From assembly GCF_004342025.1 (NCBI RefSeq), contig NZ_SLWN01000004.1, positions 1 to 64,000 of the forward strand: 64,000 nucleotides of DNA, in the 5' to 3' direction. The DNA is from Kribbella steppae (lineage in GTDB: Bacteria; Actinomycetota; Actinomycetes; Propionibacteriales; Kribbellaceae). A model generated the notes under the pieces. The model made no database searches. It was not told the DNA's origin and saw nothing but the letters and a program-made list of their open reading frames with translations. A program made the translations under genes and the position numbers. Each line of letters starts with the position of its first letter. The stretch's first letter is position 1. Positions 58,336-64,000 of this stretch are shown here, piece after piece.

Positions 58336-59697
58336 ATGGGTGCGCTGGCAGAACAGCTTCGGGGTGTGGTGGAGGGGCCGGTCTTCGGGCCCGAGGACGA
58401 AGGTTTCGCGGCGGAGGTGGCGGGGTTCAACCTCGCCGCACAGCACAGTCCCGAGGTAGCCGTCGGGATCACGTCGGAGGCGGATGCCGCCGCGGTGGTG
58501 CGCGCGGCAGCTGAGAGCGGTACGCCGGTCCGCGTACTGGCGACCGGTCATGGATCACCTGTACCGATCACCGACGGTGTCCTGGTCACCACGTCGCGAC
58601 TGGCGAACGTCACCATCGACGTGGACGCCAAGATCGCGCATATCGATGCAGGCTGCCGGTGGGCCGAAGTCATCGCGGCCGCGGGCGAGCACGGGCTCGC
58701 GCCGGTCACCGGCGCGTCCGACGCCGTCGGCTGCATCGGTTACACGCTCGGCGGTGGTCTCGGACCGCTCGCCCGGACGTACGGCTTCTCGTCCGACTGG
58801 GCGCGCGGCTTCCGCGTCGTGACGGGCTCCGGCGAGGTCGTCACGGCCAACGCTGACGAGAACGCCGACCTGTTCTGGGCCCTGCGCGGCGGCAAGGGCG
58901 GTTTCGGCCTCGTCATGTCGATGGACTTCGCACTCGTCGAGCTCAGCACCCTGTACGGCGGCTCGGTGTTCTTCGACGCCGACGACATCGCGACCGTGTT
59001 CGGAACCTGGACCGAGTGGACGAAGACGCTGCCCGAGACCGCGAACTCCTCGGTCGTGATCCTGCGCCTGCCCCCGCTGGAATTCATCCCCGAACCGCTC
59101 CGGGGCAAGACGGTGCTCAGCGTCCGGTTCGCCTTCGTCGGCGATCCGGCCGAGGGCAAGAGCCTGTTCCAGCCGATCCGGGACGCCGGTACGGCGCTCA
59201 TCGACACCGTCGGCGAGATGGCGGCCACCGACATCGCGCTCATTCACAACGACCCGAAGGACCCCACGCCGGCGTTCGACCGCGGTCAGCTGCTGAACGA
59301 CATCGACGCCGGCTTCGTCTCGGCGTTCCTCGAGGCGGTCGGTCCGGAGCGGCAACTGCCCCTCGTCGCCATCGAGATCCGGCATCTCGGCGGAGCAGCG
59401 AGTCGCGACGTACCGGAAGGCAGTGCGGTCGGTGGGCGCGGCGGCGCCTACAGCCTGGTGCTGATCGGCGTGCCCGATCCGAGCCTGTTCGAGACGGTAC
59501 TGCCGGGTGTGGTCGACGGCGTCAGGGCCGGGCTGACCGACTGGATCTCGGCCGAGACCACGATCAACTTCGACGCTGCCTTCTCATTCCCCGGTTCGTA
59601 CCAGGCAGCCTGGCCGTCGGACACGTTCAGCCGGCTGGCCGAGGTGCGCGCGGCGTACGACCCGGATCAGGTGTTCCCGTACGGGCCGGCCAGCTAG
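58336..59697 (+). CDS. FAD-binding oxidoreductase, berberine-bridge (BBE) type
   Basis: 453 aa. PCMH-type FAD domain: VRVLATGHGS holds the His that is flavinylated in relatives, and GCIGYTLGGGLGPLARTYG the pyrophosphate loop. The C-terminal substrate domain ends AYDPDQVFPYGPAS. The second covalent Cys of bicovalent members is absent at its usual place, so mono-covalent flavin is expected. Relatives oxidise sugars, alkaloids or aromatic alcohols with O2. A ribosome site GAGGGGAGG lies upstream. It overlaps the convergent SDR gene by 4 bp. Confidence 0.88.
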   Translation: MGALAEQLRGVVEGPVFGPEDEGFAAEVAGFNLAAQHSPEVAVGITSEADAAAVVRAAAESGTPVRVLATGHGSPVPITDGVLVTTSRLANVTIDVDAKIAHIDAGCRWAEVIAAAGEHGLAPVTGASDAVGCIGYTLGGGLGPLARTYGFSSDWARGFRVVTGSGEVVTANADENADLFWALRGGKGGFGLVMSMDFALVELSTLYGGSVFFDADDIATVFGTWTEWTKTLPETANSSVVILRLPPLEFIPEPLRGKTVLSVRFAFVGDPAEGKSLFQPIRDAGTALIDTVGEMAATDIALIHNDPKDPTPAFDRGQLLNDIDAGFVSAFLEAVGPERQLPLVAIEIRHLGGAASRDVPEGSAVGGRGGAYSLVLIGVPDPSLFETVLPGVVDGVRAGLTDWISAETTINFDAAFSFPGSYQAAWPSDTFSRLAEVRAAYDPDQVFPYGPAS

Positions 59698-60542
59698 TCG
59701 CGCCAGGAGTACTGCGGGTCGTAGCCGAGCAGCTTGCGGGCCTTGTCGATCGACAGCAGGGTCTCGTTCGGGCCGAAGGGCCGTTTCACCGGTACGCCGG
59801 GGAAGACTTCGGCCAGCAGTTCTTCGTTCGGCCGGGTCATCACCGTGTCCGCGTTCGCGATGATGAACACGTCGGTGCCGGTGACGTCGTACTCGAGCGC
59901 CTTGCGGACCGCCTGAGCACCGTCGCGCGCGTCGATGTAGCCCCAGAGGTTCCACTTGCGCAGCCGGGCGTCCGCGTCGAACGACGGGAAGTTCACGTAG
60001 TCCTCGGGGTACATCACGTTGGAGAACCGCAGGCCGATCAGCTTGAGGTCCGGATGCCACCGGACCAACTGCCGGGCCAGCTCCTCCTCCAGCGTCTTCA
60101 CCAGCGAGTACGTGCTGTTCGGCTGCGGCGGATACTCCTCGTCCACCGGCACGTACGGTGGGAAGTCGTCGAACGGCAGCCCCAGCACGGTCTCGCTCGA
60201 CGCCCAGACGATGTTGCGAACGCCGGCCCGCAACGCCGCCGAGAACACGTTGTAGGTCGCGACCATGTTGTTCTCGAACGTCGCCGCGTTCGGCCGCAGC
60301 CCCGGCGCCGGGATCGCGGCCAGGTGGACGACCGCGTCGACACCGTCGTGCCGGTCGTCGATCCCCGCGAGTGCCTCGTAGGTCTGGCCGAAATCGGTCA
60401 GATCGACCCGTGACGACGTCACGCCGGTCCGGGCCGGTGGCGCCTGGTCGAGGGCGACCACGTCCCAGCCGTTGTCCACCAGGTGATCGACGACTGCCCG
60501 GCCGAGCTTGCCGCTGCTTCCGGTGACCGCAACCCGTGCCAT
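59694..60542 (-). CDS. NAD-dependent epimerase/dehydratase (extended SDR)
   Basis: 282 aa from the ATG with AAGGGAG upstream. The Rossmann motif VTGSSGKLGR (6-15), the active-site YSLVK (Y-x-x-x-K) and an SSET strand with catalytic Ser/Thr are intact. Size and ALEYDVTGTDVFIIAN resemble uronate dehydrogenase/UDP-sugar epimerase-like members. The substrate is likely a sugar or sugar acid; not proven. Confidence 0.87.
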   Translation of the reverse strand: MARVAVTGSSGKLGRAVVDHLVDNGWDVVALDQAPPARTGVTSSRVDLTDFGQTYEALAGIDDRHDGVDAVVHLAAIPAPGLRPNAATFENNMVATYNVFSAALRAGVRNIVWASSETVLGLPFDDFPPYVPVDEEYPPQPNSTYSLVKTLEEELARQLVRWHPDLKLIGLRFSNVMYPEDYVNFPSFDADARLRKWNLWGYIDARDGAQAVRKALEYDVTGTDVFIIANADTVMTRPNEELLAEVFPGVPVKRPFGPNETLLSIDKARKLLGYDPQYSWRD

Positions 60543-60620
60543 CCGTACTCCCTTTCCAGCTGTTGCTCCCGATAATTCCACGCCAGGCAAGCGCTATCAG
60601 CCGGTAACCAAGCAGTGGAC

Positions 60621-60626
60621 TAGGCT
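60621..60626 (+). promoter_or_regulatory. predicted -10 box of a leaderless aminotransferase gene
   Basis: TAGGCT followed by seven bases and the GTG start. No Shine-Dalgarno sequence is present, and no clear -35. Confidence 0.5.
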
Positions 60627-60633
60627 CGACCCT

Positions 60634-61791
60634 GTGAAACTAGCTGGGCGGATGGAACGTCTCGGGACCGAGTCGGCGTTCGAGGTGCTGGCCAAGGCCA
60701 AGGCTTTGGAGGCGAGCGGCCGGGAGATCGTGCACCTCGAGATCGGCGAGCCGGACTTCGACACCCCGGCCCACGTCGCGGCCGCCGCGCAGCAGGCCCT
60801 GGACAAGGGCCACACGCATTACGTGCCAGCGCCCGGCATCCCGGAGCTGCGGACCGCAGTGACGGACTTCCTCGAACGCACCGGCCGGCTCAGCACCTCA
60901 CCGGACCGGGTGCTCATCACACCGGGCGCCAAGCCGATCATGTTCTTCACGATCATGGCGCTGTGCGAGGAGGGCGACGAGGTCCTCTACCCGGACCCGG
61001 GCTTCCCGATGTATGCCTCGATCGCCGCGTTCGCGGGCGCCACGCCGGTCCCAGTGCCGCTGCGCGAGGAGAACGGGTTCGTCATCGACCCCGAGGAGTT
61101 GGCGTCGCTGGTCACGCCTCGCACCAAGCTGCTGATCCTCAACTCCCCGCACAACCCGTGCGGTAGTGCCTCGACCCCCGAGCAGCTCGAGGCAATCGCC
61201 GAGATCGCCATCCGGCACGACCTGGTCGTTCTCAGCGACGAGGTCTACTGGGCGCTGCGGTACGACGGCGACCACCACAGCGTGCTCGACATCGACGGCA
61301 TGGCCGAGCGGACGATCCTGCTCGACGGCTGGTCCAAGACGTTCGCGATGACCGGCTGGCGGCTGGGCTTCGGTGTGTTCCCGCAGCCGCTGATCGAGCC
61401 GATCACCCGCCTGGTGATCAACTCGGTCTCCTGTACGTCGGCCTTCAGCCAGCATGCCGCGATCGCTGCCCTCGAAGGTCCGTGGGACGACGTCGACACC
61501 ATGCTCGACGCGTTCCGGGAGCGGCGCGAGGTGATCGTGTCGGGCCTGAACGCCGTACCAGGTGTGTCGTGTGTCGAACCGGGCGGTGCGTTCTACGCGT
61601 TCCCGAACATCACCGAGCTCGGCATGTCCGCCGCCACCTTGGCCGACCGCCTGCTCGAGGAAGCCGGCGTCGCCTGCCTGCCGGGTACGTCGTTCGGTGC
61701 GTACGGCGAGGGCCATCTGCGCTTCTCGTACGCAAACTCGGTCGAGAACATCCGGCGCGCCCTGGACGCCTTCAAAGACCTGACGTCCTAG
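60634..61791 (+). CDS. PLP-dependent class I aminotransferase (AspC/DapC-like)
   Basis: 385 aa from GTG 60634, predicted leaderless. Fold-type I motifs: HLEIGEPDFDTP, NSPHNPCG, SDEVYW and the PLP Lys in GWSKTFAMTGWRLG. C-terminal Arg in HLRFSYAN binds the substrate carboxylate. Similar proteins transaminate aspartate, succinyl-DAP or aromatic amino acids; specificity not clear. Its stop lies in a 13-bp direct repeat shared with the convergent sulfatase stop. Confidence 0.9.
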   Translation: MKLAGRMERLGTESAFEVLAKAKALEASGREIVHLEIGEPDFDTPAHVAAAAQQALDKGHTHYVPAPGIPELRTAVTDFLERTGRLSTSPDRVLITPGAKPIMFFTIMALCEEGDEVLYPDPGFPMYASIAAFAGATPVPVPLREENGFVIDPEELASLVTPRTKLLILNSPHNPCGSASTPEQLEAIAEIAIRHDLVVLSDEVYWALRYDGDHHSVLDIDGMAERTILLDGWSKTFAMTGWRLGFGVFPQPLIEPITRLVINSVSCTSAFSQHAAIAALEGPWDDVDTMLDAFRERREVIVSGLNAVPGVSCVEPGGAFYAFPNITELGMSAATLADRLLEEAGVACLPGTSFGAYGEGHLRFSYANSVENIRRALDAFKDLTS

Positions 61792-61807
61792 CGCCCTGAC
61801 GTCCTAG
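61779..61807. repeat. 13-bp direct repeat spanning two convergent stop codons
   Basis: CCTGACGTCCTAG occurs at 61779-61791 and again at 61795-61807. The first copy ends in the aminotransferase stop (TAG) and the second holds the sulfatase stop on the other strand. Probably a small local duplication. Confidence 0.7.
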
Positions 61808-63147
61808 AGCTCAGCCTCGGCCGGCTCGATGTGCAGCTGGCCCGAGTCGCGCTCGGGGCTCACAGCGATGGTCGGCGACGCCTCACCGGCGTCGATCATC
61901 CGGCTGATCAGTCGCTCCCGCAGCCGGGCGGCAACGTGGGTGTGTGAGCGGTAGCCGATGAGGTTGTCCAGCTCGTACGGGTCGGCCATCAGGTCGAACA
62001 GGTAGGTCTCGACGTAGTGATCCGCGCCGGCAGCGGCCGGATCGCAGTCCGGTGCGACAACGCCGTACTTCCACCGCTGCGTCCGCACCGCGCGGGCGGT
62101 CTCGGACTCGCTGACCTGGACGAAGACGTCGTCGCCCCACGCGGCCTTGCGATCGTGCAGCAGTGGCACGACCGACCTGCCCTGCATCTCCTTCGGCACC
62201 GGCAGGCCGGCGGCGTCGAGCAGGGTCGGTGCGAGGTCGACATGGCTGAGCAACTGGTTGACCTGACCGCCTCCGGTGAAGATGCCGCCGGTGGCCACGG
62301 TCGGGACCCGGATCGAGGCGTCGTGGACGGAGCGCTTGTACTCGGAGTTGCGCGTCTTGAAATGGTTCCCGTGGTCGGAGGTGAACAGGACGATCGTGTC
62401 GTCCCGCAGCCCGAGGCTGGTCAACGTGTCGAGCAACCGCCCGTAGGCCTCATCGATCCGCTTGATCATCCCGTAGTACCCGGGCAGTTGCCGGTACGAC
62501 GTCCCGCCCAGCGTCGCCAGGTCGGGCGGGGTCCACGCACCGCGATAGGCCTCTTCGTAGCCCTCGGGAGCCGGGTAGTCGTCACGGCGGTTCTGATGAT
62601 GTGGTTCCAGCAGTGACAGGAACAGGAAGAACGGCCGGTCCTTCGGTTTGGCGACGTACCGCATGGCGGCGTCGGTCAGCGCGTCCACGCGGTAGCCGGG
62701 CAGCTTCACCTGTGCGCCGGTGTCGTCGTACACGATCGTGTTGTAGGAGTCCGAGGTGTGTTCAAGCGCGTTCGCGGCTAGCCAGTACTCGTACCCACCG
62801 CGTTGCGCGGGAGCGACCGGCCCGCGAGAGGCAGAGTCGCCCAGATGCCATTTCCCGACGTACGCCGTTTCGTAGCCCGCGGCACCGAAGTGGTGCGCGA
62901 GCGTCCTGGCGTCCTCCGGCAGCGGAATGCCATTGCGATAGGGGCCCGCGGTCGTCGGATACAGGCCGGTCTGCAGCGTCGCGCGCGCCGGAGTACAAAG
63001 CGGTTGGCACGTGAACGAGTTGGCGAAATGCGTCCCCGCCCGCCCCACCCGATCCAGGTTCGGCGTCAGCCCCACCGGATTGCCGTGCAACCCGGTCGTG
63101 TCCCAGCGCTGCTGATCGGTAAGGAAGACAACGACGTTCGGACTCAT
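61804..63147 (-). CDS. sulfatase (formylglycine-dependent)
   Basis: 447 aa. The sulfatase signature CTPARATLQTG contains Cys51 for conversion to formylglycine; metal ligands are in FLTDQQRWD (Asp11) and SDHGNH; GKWHLGD is intact. No signal peptide, so cytoplasmic. Organic sulfate (aryl, choline or sugar) or a phosphonate may be the substrate. A formylglycine-generating enzyme gene is not in the window. AAAGGA stands before the ATG. Divergent from the MBL-fold gene. Confidence 0.9.
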   Translation of the reverse strand: MSPNVVVFLTDQQRWDTTGLHGNPVGLTPNLDRVGRAGTHFANSFTCQPLCTPARATLQTGLYPTTAGPYRNGIPLPEDARTLAHHFGAAGYETAYVGKWHLGDSASRGPVAPAQRGGYEYWLAANALEHTSDSYNTIVYDDTGAQVKLPGYRVDALTDAAMRYVAKPKDRPFFLFLSLLEPHHQNRRDDYPAPEGYEEAYRGAWTPPDLATLGGTSYRQLPGYYGMIKRIDEAYGRLLDTLTSLGLRDDTIVLFTSDHGNHFKTRNSEYKRSVHDASIRVPTVATGGIFTGGGQVNQLLSHVDLAPTLLDAAGLPVPKEMQGRSVVPLLHDRKAAWGDDVFVQVSESETARAVRTQRWKYGVVAPDCDPAAAGADHYVETYLFDLMADPYELDNLIGYRSHTHVAARLRERLISRMIDAGEASPTIAVSPERDSGQLHIEPAEAEL

Positions 63148-63227
63148 GGTGTTGATCCTTTACTGATGGAGTCACCAGTGTCACGGTGAATGGCAGGTAT
63201 CGGTCGCGCCGGAGACTGGAGGTTGGG

Positions 63228-64000
63228 ATGAAGCCGTTCGCGTCTTCGGCTGATCTGTCCGAGAAGACCGAGACGCTCGAGGTCCTCGCCGACGGGGTGT
63301 ACGCGCTGACCGCGGAGGGCGATCCGAACGTCGGTGCGATCGAGGCCGAGGACTTCCTGATCGCCTTCGAGGCCAGGGCCACGCCCGTCGCCGCCCGGGA
63401 ATGGCTGGACCGGCTCCGTGAGCACACCACGAAGCCGGTGCGCTATCTGGTGCTCAGCCACTACCACGCGGTGCGGGTGCTCGGCGCGGCCGCGTTCGGC
63501 GCCGACGTGATCATCACGCACGACAACACCCGCAAGCTGATCGCGGAACGCGGCCAAGAGGACTGGGACAGCGAGTTCGGCCGGATGCCGCGGCTGTTCA
63601 AGGAACCTGCCTCGATCCCCGGCCTCACCTGGCCGGACCTGACGTTCTCCGACCAACTCACCATCGACCTCGGCGGTCAGCGCGGTGAACTGGTCCTGCA
63701 GTACTGCGGCCGCGGCCACACCGCCGGAGACATCGTCGCGTGGCTCCCCCGCCAGCGCATCCTGTTCGCCGGTGATCTGGTCGAGGCGCAGGCCGCGCTC
63801 TACACCGGGGACGCCTTCCACACGGATTGGTCGACGGGGACGCTCGACCGGGTGAAGGCGTTCGAGGCCGAGGCGCTCGTCGGCGGCCGCGGCGCCGTAC
63901 CGCGTTCGCGCGAGGCGGTCGACGCCGCGATCGAGCAGACCCGGCACTTCCTGCTCGTGCTGCGCGAGAAGGTCGGGGCGGTGCACTCGCGTGGTGGGAC
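63228..64000 (+). CDS. MBL-fold hydrolase-like protein, partial
   Basis: At least 257 aa; the frame runs off the window without a stop. GGAGG lies 6 bases before ATG. The metallo-beta-lactamase fold is recognisable: DGVYALTAEG, VRYLVLSHYH, GRGHTAGDIVAWLP and LFAGDLVEAQ. But the H-x-H-x-D-H metal motif reads SHYHAVR (His78, His80, then Ala, Val, Arg), so the second metal site is missing; this variant occurs in a known subgroup. Activity and substrate are unknown. Shares a short divergent promoter with the sulfatase gene. Confidence 0.82.
   Translation, partial: MKPFASSADLSEKTETLEVLADGVYALTAEGDPNVGAIEAEDFLIAFEARATPVAAREWLDRLREHTTKPVRYLVLSHYHAVRVLGAAAFGADVIITHDNTRKLIAERGQEDWDSEFGRMPRLFKEPASIPGLTWPDLTFSDQLTIDLGGQRGELVLQYCGRGHTAGDIVAWLPRQRILFAGDLVEAQAALYTGDAFHTDWSTGTLDRVKAFEAEALVGGRGAVPRSREAVDAAIEQTRHFLLVLREKVGAVHSRGG

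Overview
The window is high-GC DNA of an actinomycete. The signs are three F420-type luciferase-like oxidoreductases, mycobacterial-style LexA-box control of dnaE2, frequent GTG/TTG starts, apparent leaderless genes and many ATGA or convergent overlaps. Overall gene content fits Propionibacteriales (Kribbella-like), but that genus guess is inference. No rRNA, tRNA, CRISPR array, IS element or integrase was seen. Coding is dense on both strands; the only gene-poor stretches over 300 bp are about 13.19-13.88 kb and 38.29-38.67 kb.

Layout. 0.2-7.7 kb: type II NADH dehydrogenase-like protein, small lipoprotein, Tat-exported PhoX-like protein, LLM oxidoreductase, YhhN lysoplasmalogenase-like protein, an ECF sigma factor with a coupled membrane protein, and an enolase-superfamily enzyme. 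7.7-21 kb is the most unusual part: a multi-pass membrane protein carrying a patatin lipase domain, a frameshifted beta-helix repeat protein, a fragment of an HD-domain gene, a coiled-coil membrane protein, an ABC-transporter pair collapsed by an internal deletion, a BNR-type sugar-active protein, and a 963-residue fusion of a ClpC front half (with a broken first ATPase) to a KAP-type P-loop NTPase.

21-24 kb is a small TetR regulon (serine hydrolase, TetR, MFS exporter). Three near-identical operator sites sit on the predicted -10 boxes. 24-30.6 kb is an IclR-linked catabolic island. A four-gene operon (CaiB-type CoA transferase, citryl-CoA-lyase-like protein, LigB and LigA ring-cleavage dioxygenase subunits), followed by a quinone-oxidoreductase-like gene, runs divergently from an amidohydrolase and an IclR regulator. 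Matching CGGAC-N4-GTCCG sites lie behind both predicted promoters.

30.6-38.3 kb: DUF4386 protein behind a paired palindromic operator, LLM oxidoreductase, an inositol-monophosphatase relative missing two metal-binding Asp residues, a two-domain VOC protein, and the error-prone polymerase dnaE2 sharing a LexA box with a small divergent gene. 38.7-47 kb is an amine/polyamine catabolism group: agmatinase, amino-acid permease, universal stress protein, a 22-codon ORF, a LysA-fold decarboxylase, aminobutyraldehyde dehydrogenase and copper amine oxidase. 47-64 kb: class A penicillin-binding protein, a single-chain multidomain acyl-CoA carboxylase, LLM oxidoreductase, a three-gene Rieske/DUF6529 redox module, AlaX tRNA-editing protein, a BBE-type flavoprotein, an SDR epimerase, an aminotransferase, a sulfatase and a partial MBL-fold protein running off the window.
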